Positions 49,501 to 58,894 of a stretch of 64,000 nt of DNA are shown piece by piece. Made by a program: the position numbers and the translations under genes. The stretch spans positions 33,854,155 through 33,918,154 of the forward strand of contig OX439009.1 of the NCBI GenBank assembly GCA_949316495.1, read 5' to 3'. How positions within the stretch are numbered: position 1 is the first letter of the stretch; every line of letters begins with the position of its first letter. The notes below the pieces were generated by a model that saw only the letters and a program-made list of their open reading frames with translations, was not told the origin of the DNA and ran no database searches. The DNA is from Amphiduros pacificus. Taxonomy: Eukaryota; Annelida; Polychaeta; Phyllodocida; Hesionidae.

Positions 49501-50382
49501 AACAATTTAGCTTTTGTCAAAGGTTATATCATGAACTTTTCTGGTGACACATGTATATAAAATTTTGTAAAATATATAAAATATTTTTAATATATTTTTA
49601 ATTAATTAATATATAAATATTCAACAGATCAAATACAATCTTAGTCTTTCTTTCAGGAAAAGTGTACTTATTGGTTGCAACATTGTTGAAATTTATTCCA
49701 GATAGTTTAAACCTAGGGTTGAACCCTTACACTTGAGGTAATCAACAGACCATTAACATTTGAAGCCAAATATATTTTTTTGGCCACACATAAACGGGAC
49801 CAAATTAAGTCATGCATTGCATCATCTTGTCATGCACAATTGTTCTGTGACATTATTTGGTCATGCATTTACCCTGTGTGACTTTCTTAGTTACATTCTT
49901 GCATGACCAAATAGATATTTGGCTCCAATTTATTAGACTATCCCTCAGGTCTGGTAGTAGCACAGCCGAGGCCAGTTTCTACTGAGTACATATTACTGAC
50001 CTTTGACCACAGCTGACAGCCCCATTAGCTTCTCGATCATTGTTTCACCACTTGTCCATTGTTTAGTTTCAGTGTCATATATCTCTACAACATCCAAGGG
50101 TTCCTGATTGGTGGCAACGCCCCCTATAGCCACAACCTTCTTGTCTACTGTCATCACGCACGGTGCTGCCCTCTTTGTTGGCATGTTGGCTAATCTTTTC
50201 CATTTCTTATTATTTGTATTGAGTGATTCAAACGCATCGAGCGGTGTTCCCGTCTGGTCGCAACCTCCGGTCACATATATCTGGGAGTCGAGGTGAGCGG
50301 CGGTGGCAAACACTCGCTTCGTTGGCATAGGCTTCATCTCCTCCCACTTAAACTTGTCCCCACCTGCACGTGCAGAAGCCAT
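46554..50382 (-). CDS. KLHDC8: KLHDC8-type kelch domain-containing protein
   Basis: Five coding exons on the minus strand: 50382-50001, 49480-49316, 48941-48735, 48349-48257 and 46744-46554. All junctions are GT/AG and all joins are in frame. The total is 1038 bp and 345 residues, close to vertebrate KLHDC8A/B (about 350). The start MASARAGGDKFKWEEMKPMP aligns with the family's N-terminus; an AG acceptor at 50398-50397 implies a separate 5'-UTR exon. Kelch repeats are visible as GG doublets followed by a spaced Y/W: YVTGGCDQTGTPLDAFESLN, VVAIGGVATN..VVEIYDT, IIVVGGMGLDT, YVLGGRQGKLPIAACEVYDF, IYSLGGLSQ..TEVFDL, VVAAGGLG and LHVIGGLSMNG. These should fold as a beta-propeller that binds other proteins. 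No BTB or BACK domain is present, as in KLHDC8. The function of this orthologue is inferred only. Whether it is 1:1 with KLHDC8A or B cannot be decided, so the symbol is generic. The last intron (1.5 kb) holds a large minisatellite. Confidence 0.92.
46840..47940. repeat. 20-bp minisatellite in the last KLHDC8 intron
   Basis: About 54 units of CATGTGTGACCTTATTGGGG, with variants (ACTGGG, GGGTCATG, TATGTG) and a few 22-bp units. Units are more varied at the 46840 side and most uniform near 47450-47900. The left edge reads AATGGTCATGCAACAGCTGA and the right edge CTTATTTGGTCTCATTTA, both like the interior of the catgaccaaat MITEs. Confidence 0.95.
49759..49932. mobile_element. Catgaccaaat-family MITE in KLHDC8 intron 1
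   Basis: About 174 bp with good TIRs: TTTGAAGCCAAATATATTTT against the inverse of AAATAGATATTTGGCTCCAA. Internal GTCATGCA repeats are present. It is located between coding exons 1 and 2 of KLHDC8. Confidence 0.75.
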
Positions 50383-51258
50383 TCTGGCCTTCAAATCTGT
50401 GTAAATAAGACTTCTATTTAACATTTACATGTTAATTAACTACATGATTTATGTTAAGACATTTCAGTAATGATCATGTACAAGCAAAAGTCTTTTTCAT
50501 CATTTCTCTGCTGCCATCACATTGCTTGAAGTTACCTAAATTTGATAAGATGCTTATAAAATATGTAACCCACTGGCTACTTTAACTCCTAACGGATGGG
50601 AAGGATGGCAACGTCCACCACCTGGCTTGATGACGTCATTTGTAACATTCTGAAAGGCTGCAACTTGTTACAATGTAATCATGATAATGACGTCAGACTG
50701 ACTGGATCATTAACTTTTGACCCCAGTATTTCATTAAGGATATTGAATAGCCATGGTTATAAATTTGATAAATTGAGTATGTAGATACACTAGTCCAGAA
50801 AAAATTGATTAGTCCTGCCAATCAACAAAATTTAGATAGGCTAGTCTGTTTGGGGTTAAACTAAATGCAAACAGCTGAATTGCCAAAGAGACTTAATTTC
50901 ATCACTTCTGAAACAAAAGCACCATCTGACGGTGTAAGCAGAAAAAATGTGCCAAAAACATGGCCGCCATGGACCGATAATTGGGGTATGCTCCATAGAC
51001 TTACGGCTTAATCATCTTGAAACCTTGAACATCTAGCCCTAAAGGCAAAACAAACGCGAGCGAAAAAATATATGGTGAATAGTTATCATCATATATTGCG
51101 ATTGCGGATTTCCATCTTGCTTTTTTAATAATTGGATTTTAGAGTGTTTTTTGTGCACTTCTGATTTTAATTGTGCAGTTCTGGTGTGTTGTTTTCAATA
51201 GGGCAGTATGGAGACCCACAATCGGCCTATTCCGTTGCCACTCTACCCCAGTAAGATA
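50383..51258. other. Upstream region of KLHDC8
   Basis: It contains the splice acceptor before coding exon 1. Near 50955-50975 lies AACATGGCCGCCATGGAC, a palindromic YY1-type (ATGGCCGCCAT) site that could mark a promoter or first exon. The 5'-UTR exon was not located. Confidence 0.35.
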
Positions 51259-51847
51259 CCGTATCCGCTCGGGTTAGCGCCCATGCTTGGCTTAACGCCC
51301 ACCCCCCTTTTTAGGAAGAAATCATTAAACGCCCACCTTCCCTGGATGTCGGCCATCATGTCAATATTATCACAAAACGTAATACGATGTACGTGACGTC
51401 CTTTATCTTAGCGTCTGGGTGCCCACGAGACAAAAGTGGAGCGGCCAACATGTCAAATTGAACTTTCATATCCGTAGCTGATTTTAATTGCGTTTTAAAT
51501 GATAAATAAAGGTATGTACTTAATATTATCACAATTACCTCAAAACAAAGCGTTTTCATTATTTATCATTTGAAATGCAATTAAAATCGATCCGCATGTG
51601 AAAGCATTTCTGTCAACAAGGAAGACACGACTCAACGCAACACGTGGTCGCAATTTTGAAAGGCGGAAGTGACGGGAAGAGGCTCTTGTTTTTAGCGCGA
51701 AAACGATTGTTAATATATTGCGCAATAATGGATGGTTTTGTTCTGTTCTCGACCTTTATAAACGCCCATGCTTGGGTAAACGCCCACCCCCCTCTTTTAC
51801 TTTGTCCCCAATTAGCTGCCCATGGGCGCTAACCCGAGCGGATACGG
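51259..51847. mobile_element. Tc1/mariner-like MITE with shared core (termini type 1)
   Basis: A 589-bp element with long, nearly perfect TIRs beginning CCGTATCCGCTCGGGTTAGC, flanked by TA on both sides (51257-51258, 51848-51849). The interior holds the core motifs GGCGGAAGTGACGGGAAGA (51662-51680), TTTTTAGCGCGAAAACGATT and TTGCGCAATAATGGATGG. No transposase is present. Confidence 0.85.
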
Positions 51848-53025
51848 TACTAAGAACGAATGTTATCTCCTGAGAGTCGGTACTTTGGCACTGAGGTCCG
51901 GGACTGAGGCATTTATCAGCAACATTAACAGGGAACATGAGCACAAATTAAAAACATCACAGGCACAACAAGCACTGTGTCACTGTAACTTAGTGTAAGA
52001 CTAAGGCCCTTAGTCTTACACTAGTAAGGGTCAAAAACGTGAAGTCAGCTTGTACCAAAATTGAAATTCATTGAAAAGTAAAATAACTGATAAGATAAAT
52101 ATCTCAGGTCTAAATGAGTTAATGATTATGAACGATCTCAGATTTCTCTACTTTGGGCTGGAAAAAATAAATGTTACCTGTCAGTAAATCCCTAAAAAAT
52201 TGAATTAATGAGACGGTAAATTTGTTTGCAGAAGGCTTTACAGTTAGATACACGTATTTTCGTCCAGTTCTTCCCGATCTGGTGCACTATCCTGTTAAAT
52301 TAATAATTTGAACTAAAAGTAGGTAGGCTGCCCGTTGATAAAAGAGATCATCTCGGTATACCAGAGTATCGTTTTATTTAGACGCTCTCATTGATTAATG
52401 GTGTGTGAGTCGAGTCAAATATCCCACATGACATTGACAAATTTAATTAAAACTTCTGAAAAATCATTAATATTGATATAGATACCAAGAAATATATATT
52501 CCCATCTTAAAGATCCTCTTATTGAATTTATCAGCGAAATTTAAAACAGATTTGAGAAGAAATCCCCAGTATTTGTTGCAGGGGGCTTCACATGTGTTTC
52601 TCCACCAAGACAAGTTAGAGGTAAATGTCAAGTTGAAAGATTGTTTCAAGTGGTAGTAGATTACAATTATACTAAGTACTGGGTTCACAACAGGAGTTGT
52701 CATTTATAGAACGACTTCAACTTCCTTGAGATTCATTTTTAGGCTGACATACTTAACTTGATCAGTCGTATAACAGCTTGAAACTCTTACGTCACATGTG
52801 TACTGCGCATGCCCAGCCTTCACTCCCGCCATATTGAAGTCACATCGCACATGGTGAAAACTACAAATTTGAATGTGTTTATGGTGTCTTCAAATATGTT
52901 AATATGACAATTTTAGAATGTTTTAATACATGTCTCTTTTCTGATACGACCAGAAAAGTGTAGGAGGATAGTATACCTGTTCCGTGATTGATATATGCGT
53001 GATTTACAACCAGATTTTAACTTAT
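51848..53025. other. Intergenic stretch with one promoter-like cluster
   Basis: No gene was recognised. The cluster at 52788-52836 is listed separately. Confidence 0.4.
52788..52836. promoter_or_regulatory. Candidate promoter element cluster (CRE, NRF1, YY1)
   Basis: Within 50 bp lie TTACGTCAC (CRE/ATF), ACTGCGCATGCCC (NRF1-like) and CCGCCATATTGAAG (YY1-like). This grouping is typical of broad housekeeping promoters in animals. No nearby first exon was identified, so the target is unknown; it lies between the divergent KLHDC8 and TRMT10C. Confidence 0.35.
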
Positions 53026-53350
53026 TTATGTACATATTGCTGAAATAGAAGCCCAATATGAAGATTTCACCTATGTTTTTCTGTATAAAGTCATTGTTCT
53101 TTATATTTTCTATGTTTGCAAAAATCAACTCAATTCTACATGTTCTGATGTGCATATCGCTCAAATAGAAACCCAATATGAAGATTTCACCTATGTTTTC
53201 TGTATAAAGTCATTGTTCTTTATATTTTCTATGTTTGCAAAAATCAACTCAATTCTACATGTTATGATGTGCATATCGCTCAAATAGAAGACCAATATGA
53301 AGATTTTACCTATGTTTTCTGTATAAAGTCATAAAATTTCTATGTTTGAA
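53026..53350. repeat. 119-120-bp tandem repeat, about 2.8 copies
   Basis: Units start near GTGCATATCGCTCAAATAGA and share CCAATATGAAGATTTCACCT and TGTTTGCAAAAATCAACTCA. CCAATATGAAG begins at about 53053, 53173 and 53292. The third copy is shortened by a deletion. Confidence 0.92.
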
Positions 53351-53379
53351 AAAAAATCCTTGGAAAGGGCTAGTTATTT

Positions 53380-53660
53380 AGGGAGTGGATTCCATGACTG
53401 ATCAAAGGGTATTTTGACATTGGTGTGAAAAACGCCAAAATGCCAATTATCAGCATTCACAGTATTGCTCTTCAGAATCCTTGTGATGTAAGGTTAAACC
53501 TGTGATCAAAGAGCATACCCTCATTGTTTCCATAGCTTTGAGTCATGTCTTCCCTTTTTGAGAGAAATGCTTTCACACGCATATACAAAATATACAAAAC
53601 ACATGTAACAAATATACAAAACACATGTAACAAATATACAAAACACATGTCAAGTATAAA
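53380..53660. repeat. Inverted copy of the gaagacatgactcaaag family plus 22-bp array
   Basis: Positions 53380-53590 are the reverse complement of the repeat at 340-640 (CTTTGAGTCATGTCTTCCC; CCAATTATCAGCATTCACAG). Positions 53585-53660 hold about three copies of a 22-bp unit with TATACAAAACACATGTAACA. Confidence 0.75.
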
Positions 53661-53947
53661 AAAACTAAATGTACCAGCAAATTAGAAAACTGACAAGGGC
53701 ATTGTATGTATCGTAAAATATAGATATTATTGAGAAAAAAAAACAGTGTGCAAAAAGATAAATTTTTGGTGAAGATATGCTATAAAATATAAATATTTTG
53801 AACAGAGATTGGTTTCACCATGTCTGGTCATTATGACACCTGGTGGCCATCAGCAGAACTAATGGTGGGCGATAATATAAGTAAGCCCAGTGTGCTGTAT
53901 TGTGACAATGTCTTCTAAGTTCTAGTTCTATTCCCTACCTTGGTGCA

Positions 53948-53995
53948 ACGTCACGGGTCACGTGACTTCCCTCGCGACCACGGCGGCCATATTGG
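53948..53995. promoter_or_regulatory. Candidate promoter element cluster (CRE, E-box, YY1)
   Basis: ACGTCAC, a perfect GGTCACGTGACTTCC E-box and GGCGGCCATATTGG (YY1-like) lie within 48 bp. The cluster directly precedes a copy of the shared MITE core. It may belong to that element or be an unidentified gene start. Confidence 0.35.
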
Positions 53996-54384
53996 AGCCG
54001 CTGAAAACAAAGTGAACACACCTATTGCTCACAGAGAGAACTTACAAATTTATCACCGTTTATTGCACTCAGATTTCACCCAAATGTCGTATGACTATCA
54101 AGATCACCTCAATATTATCACAAATTATGCTTTGCAGGTCGAGAACAGAACAAAACCATCCATTTAACATGCATTACGCAATACGAGGTCGTCATTTTAA
54201 AAAGCGGGAGTGGCGGGGACAAGCTCTTATTTTTGGCACGAAAACAATTGGAGTGGATTAACTTGTAGGGCATCATATCGTTGGATTTCATCGATACGAT
54301 ACGTATCGATGATTTATCAATATTCGATACATATCGATACATATCGATATTACTGAACCGAAATAGAAGAATATTTGACTGTCT

Positions 54385-54735
54385 TTATCGGTCCGGGTGT
54401 AAGCTCCCCAAACAGCGATATATTTAATATCTTCGGCTTAAAATACACACAGTAATATTCTGCGACATGTCAACAGTAGTCCGCCTCCTATTAATAAGTG
54501 TATATCTTGCTCAAATCGGAGAAAATGTGAATTTAACAAAGCTTAAATATGCATACGCAACACGAGTTCGTCATTTCGAAAACCGGAAGTGACGGGGAGA
54601 AACTCTTATTTTTGGCGCGAAAACGATTGGAGTGCTGTCACAACGTATTGATTCCCATTGAAATATTAATATATTGCGCAATGATGGATCCCTCAGTCGT
54701 CATATTTACATTTGAAAGATTAAACAAGAAAAAGT
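54385..54735. repeat. Best-preserved shared MITE core with ETS/CRE/E2F-like motifs
   Basis: It contains AACCGGAAGTGACGGGGAGA (ETS site fused to a CRE half site) at 54581-54600, TTTTTGGCGCGAAAACGATT (palindromic E2F-like) at 54609-54628, and TTGCGCAATGATGGATCCC. Homologous cores lie in 34867-35540 and 51259-51847 and, inverted and decayed, at about 56440-56540. Confidence 0.7.
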
Positions 54736-55632
54736 GGTGATCCACATGTAACACGGATGGGGAAAAAAATAACAAACCAAAATTCACAACAAACAGAACA
54801 AAAATTAAAATAAACAAAACAAAAATTACAAAAAACAAAATTAAAATAAACAAAACAAAATTAAAATAAACAAAAATTAAAATAAACAAAAAACACAAAA
54901 TGAAACAATTATTACAAACTGATGGGGCAGTTGAAATAATCTTTATTTGTCTTTTGAAAACATTTAATTTGGTATATGAACGATTTCTGTAGCACAAATG
55001 TATGCAAAGATGTGCCTTTTCAGGCCCGATTATGTAAGTTGCTCTATTATCGCCCAGGCGCTATCGCAAGTCATCGATCAGAGACTTTTGCATGTTATTT
55101 CTGTTCTAATTGTCCTATTTACACCAAATTTGAATTAAACTTACTGAAAATTCCTTGTTCTAGCGATTGGGAAGCATTTCCAAGCAATTTAAAGGATAAT
55201 TTTGTGCAGCGATGGGCGATGACGATGGTGTCATTTCGGCGGGATGCCTATTTGCTTTGCCGAGCCGGTAAACTTTAGTGTTCTCCAATCACCCATTGGC
55301 AAAGACCGAATTTGAACTAAACTTACTGAAAATTCCTTGTTCTAGCGATTGGGAAGCATTTTAAAGAGATAATTTAATGCAACAATGGGCGAACACGATG
55401 ACATTGTTTTGAACGTTCTGCTTTGTTTACACGACGCACTTCTTTTCTTTTGTTCACTTCTTTTGGATATGTATTCATTCGCCGGACGCATGCGCGAATT
55501 GGAATCTTTCGCAAGCAGACGACGAACACTCCACAGTGGCGTCAGTTGCTTTAACAATTATGACCACAGAAAAAACCGAATTACAACCCACAGGAAACAA
55601 CTACCCATTTCCCATGATCGTACCGATCACAG

Positions 55633-55708
55633 AATAACACAGATAGTCCCTTTTTGATATCCACTGCCTGTCGGCAGTGGATATCAAAAAGGAACCATCC
55701 GTGTTACA
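55633..55708. repeat. 76-bp hairpin (imperfect palindrome)
   Basis: Arms of about 36 bp: the inner 20 bp of each arm (CCTTTTTGATATCCACTGCC and its inverse) are perfect around a TGTC loop. The outer part (TAACAC.GAT.GT) has a few mismatches. It is probably a minimal MITE inserted in the hAT-like element. Confidence 0.85.
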
Positions 55709-56000
55709 AAAAACTTACGATGCGTAAAATATCGAGTAAAAAATCTGTGTTTTTATGATGATATGAGGGCCCAATTCGATACAACTAATATATCGAAGCA
55801 CCAGTATGACAATACCGGTTATCGTATCGATGTCTGTATACCGGTATATCGATAATATTGCGTACCGGTGTAATGCCCTATTAACTTGCATTAAAATATT
55901 ATATATATTGCGCAATGATGGATCCCTGGCTTCTCCTCGTGACTATCTACACGTGGTAGAATATTTCTGTGTATTATAAGCAGTAATATCAGACGTAGCA

Positions 56001-56810
56001 GATTGATTTTAATTGCTATCAAAATCGATCCACCTGTGAAAGCATTTCTGTCAAAACGGGAAGACATGACTCAAAGACGAAATGCAAAACTGTGAATGCT
56101 GATAATTGGTATCAGTGAAATTTTACTAATTTTCACACCACTGAATGGGAAGACATCAAAGGCAGAATTGAATTGTGTGATATAATAAAATAATAATTTT
56201 AATTCTAATAGACATAGAAGTAAAAGTAAAACGTAAATACGATGTCCGTGACGTAGTGGATCGATTGGCCACGTGACTCACAAATCATGTGATCATTGAT
56301 TGCAGATTTGCAGGAGAATTGCGTTTTAAATGATAAATAAAATCATATAGCCAATATTAACACAAAGTGCACTTTGCAGGTAGATAACAGAACAAAACCA
56401 TCCACCCATTTAACATGCATTATGCAATACTAGCGTGAAAGCAAATATCGGACAGGCGGACTACTGTCTACACGTGGTTGAATATTTCTTTGTGTATTGT
56501 AAAGCCAAAGATATTAATTATATCGCTTTTAATTATTATCGTTTATAGCACTCGATCGGCTGTAAATCATCGTGATAATATTGGGTAAATACCTTTATTT
56601 ATCATTTAAAACGCAATTAAAATCGATCCAAGTGTGAAAGCATTTCTGTCAAAACGGGAAGACATGAATCAAAGACGAAATGCCCTTGAAGATCAATACT
56701 GTGAACGCTGATAATTGCCATCAGCGAAATTTTATTAGTTTTCACACCACTGAGTGGGAAGAAATCAAAGACTGTATAGAATTGAATTGTGCGATATAAT
56801 TAAATAATAA
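56001..56810. repeat. Further copies of the 51-56 kb repeat families
   Basis: Two copies of ATCGATCCA..TGTGAAAGCATTTCTGTCAA then GGGAAGACATGA lie at 56030-56180 and 56620-56790. Between them is an inverted core piece (56440-56540) and another ACAGAACAAAACCATCCA segment at 56380-56400. No gene is present. Confidence 0.7.
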
Positions 56811-58651
56811 ATTTCTGGGCATATTTGGAGAGAAACAGCTGAGAAATGTGTAGTACGTCTTGTCTTGTCAATGGTTGCTACGCATTTGTTTTCAGCGGCC
56901 AGTGGCTCACGCTCTGGTTGCCAAGCTGTGAAATCACGTGATGCACTGAGTGACCCGGATACTCCAGGTCGAGAATTGAAGACTTCTGAGAATGAGATCT
57001 GTGGTTTTTCATGTTCACTTATCACTCACTGTCGCCAGGGACATTTAACACAGAGATTGGAAACAAGCTGAAGTTGTGCATTATTGCTCAGGTGAACCGA
57101 TCTCGCTGCCGCCACGATAATACCTATACCACAGACCTAGATCCGGATTCACAGACTCGCGGACTTGTATTTATAAATTAAATGTCTTTTTTTGTAAGAA
57201 ATTATTACGAGAACTACAGTGAACGGCAACTGTCCGAAACCGGCAGATTAAACTCGGACATTTTTAACTCGGTCAAACATCTAGCATACCTTGCTGTACT
57301 AATTGCAATTGAGCTGAATATCAGGCCTCACATGTCACCTTGCAATTCCTGTACCTTTCAAAACGTTAAAAGTGTTTATTTGTTTTCACGGCACGAATGT
57401 TTGTGTCACTGTCAAATGACGTCAGAAGTGGTGACGTAACCAACATCACCGTATAACTCAATGTGAACTCGGACAATCTGCAGGTTTATTGAATGCGTGA
57501 AAATCACGCTATTTCTGTTAATATTGGTAGGGTATCATTAAAACTCCACAGACCGTTAAAGTCGAAGATCTTCTTTCGATGTGAGCTCTTTTTACACAGT
57601 TTTAAAAGGTTTTGTGAAAATCAGGAGTGAATAACATGAAAGTGTCCGGATTTGGCTGCTGGTCACTGTACTTACTTTTCACATATCTATGTTAATCATA
57701 CATCAATGACATCAAGAATGAAAGAATTTGTGTAATAAATGCAAAACCCTTTATTGCTGATCAACAACATTTGCACGTGTGAGTTGCATGGTGCACCACG
57801 CTGACACCTAGTGGCAAACCTACTGTTTCCAATCTCTGGTTTAATATCTCTGCTGTCACTGTGACAGTGTCACTGTGTGACTCGGTGTGTCAGCGACCAG
57901 TTCCAGGACTTTCTCCAGTGAAGTCCAGGCCATGACCCTTTAGTGTCTGACCCTTTTCAGCACAGGTTTGCAGAGGTCTTTCATAGACTGCACTCTGTCT
58001 CAATCCTTGAAGCCCATAAATAAGGCATTACTGCCTGAATCTGGACTCATTTTTCTCGTAGTGAGATTGGAGTTTATAACTTCCAGTGACTGAAAATTCT
58101 TGTCCAAAACCGGCACTTGAAACTCGGACATATATATTTAACTCATATTTCGAGCAAACCTGTGCTGTACAAATTGCAATGTAGCTGAATGTTGTGTCTC
58201 ATATGTTATCTTGTATACCCATTGCCTTTGAAAACATTCAAACTCCTCATTTGTTTTTACGATGCAAGTGATGTTGTCACTTCAAAATTACATTTGAAGT
58301 GGTTACGTGACCAAACGTCATATTACTCCTCATAAAATTCAATCTGCAGGTTTCACCGTTTGCTAAATGCCTGACCCATCCCCCGGCTGACCCATATCAG
58401 TTCCAAGATAAAGTTTTGAATATAGCGAATATGTTTCAGTTTCACTTAATGTGCATCTATATGATCTACCATCAATCTAGGTTGGTCAGGCCTGTTCACA
58501 CCTTAGACTGATTGGTTCAATAATCCACACTCACACATCTATCTGTGCACACAAATAAGATGGTGGGTCAGAGCCTAGCAAACTGGTGGAATCGTTGATC
58601 AGAACATAAAACCAAAGATATGATATCTGATCCAACCTAAGTCATGAAGGC
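56811..58651. repeat. Upstream region of TRMT10C with a diverged direct duplication
   Basis: Segments 57213-57490 and 58085-58350 align with many differences. Shared marks are CTCGGACAT.., TGCTGTAC.AATTGCAAT, TTATTTGTTTTCACG against TCATTTGTTTTTACG, GAAGTGGTGACGT against GAAGTGGTTACGT, and AATCTGCAGGTTT. No protein reading is conserved between them. No gene was recognised in the rest. Confidence 0.6.
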
Positions 58652-58723
58652 AAATCATACCCATGCTCTCATTGGACAGTACTATACGGTATAGTACAGT
58701 CCAATGAGAGCATGGGTATGATT
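58652..58723. repeat. 72-bp near-perfect palindrome upstream of TRMT10C
   Basis: Two 36-bp arms, AATCATACCCATGCTCTCAT.. and its inverse, have a mismatch about 10 bp from the centre and a slight mismatch at the centre itself. It would form a long hairpin or cruciform. It lies about 170 bp before the TRMT10C start codon. Confidence 0.93.
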
Positions 58724-58894
58724 ATGTTTTTGGGTCGGAGATTACTATTGAGGAACTAGTAACTAGAAAATTCTGTTATTAAAAAAAATATATACTCTTC
58801 AATGTAAGATTATGACTGATACATTAAATTTTGATTTTTTTTTTGGTTAGAATAATGGTGTCGTGGAATAGATAAGAAGGAAAAGCAACCGACA

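Larger units (their letters stand above)
54266..55880. mobile_element. hAT-like element with an internal copy of the same core
   Basis: The termini TAGGGCATCATATCG and (inverse) TAGGGCATTACACCGGTACG are flanked by the 8-bp duplication TTAACTTG at 54258-54265 and 55881-55888. Subterminal regions are rich in ATCGATAC- and TACCGGTA-type palindromes. Internally it holds a core copy (about 54385-54735), an A-rich tract and a short duplicated segment (TTACTGAAAATTCCTTGTTC at 55140 and 55320). A small 76-bp hairpin element is also present. No transposase was recognised; the 100-codon frame at 54976-55278 matches nothing I know. Confidence 0.75.
54010..56000. mobile_element. Shared-core element split by a hAT-like insertion
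   Basis: Left part 54010-54265 (CGAGAACAGAACAAAACCATCC region, ..TCGTCATTTTAAAAAGCGG, ..GGCACGAAAACAATTGGAGT) and right part 55889-56000 (ATTGCGCAATGATGGATCCC, TATCTACACGTGGTAGAAT) together form one copy of the core family. They are joined through TTAACTTG once the insertion is removed. The outer termini were not found. Confidence 0.7.

Noticed and set aside
54976-55278. 100-codon frame inside the hAT-like element as a transposase fragment
   Set aside because: No zinc-finger BED, DDE or dimerisation motif is visible, and part of it is an internal duplication.
56865-57439. Small plus-strand frames before TRMT10C
   Set aside because: No motif, and the frame is not kept between the two duplicated copies at 57.2 and 58.1 kb.
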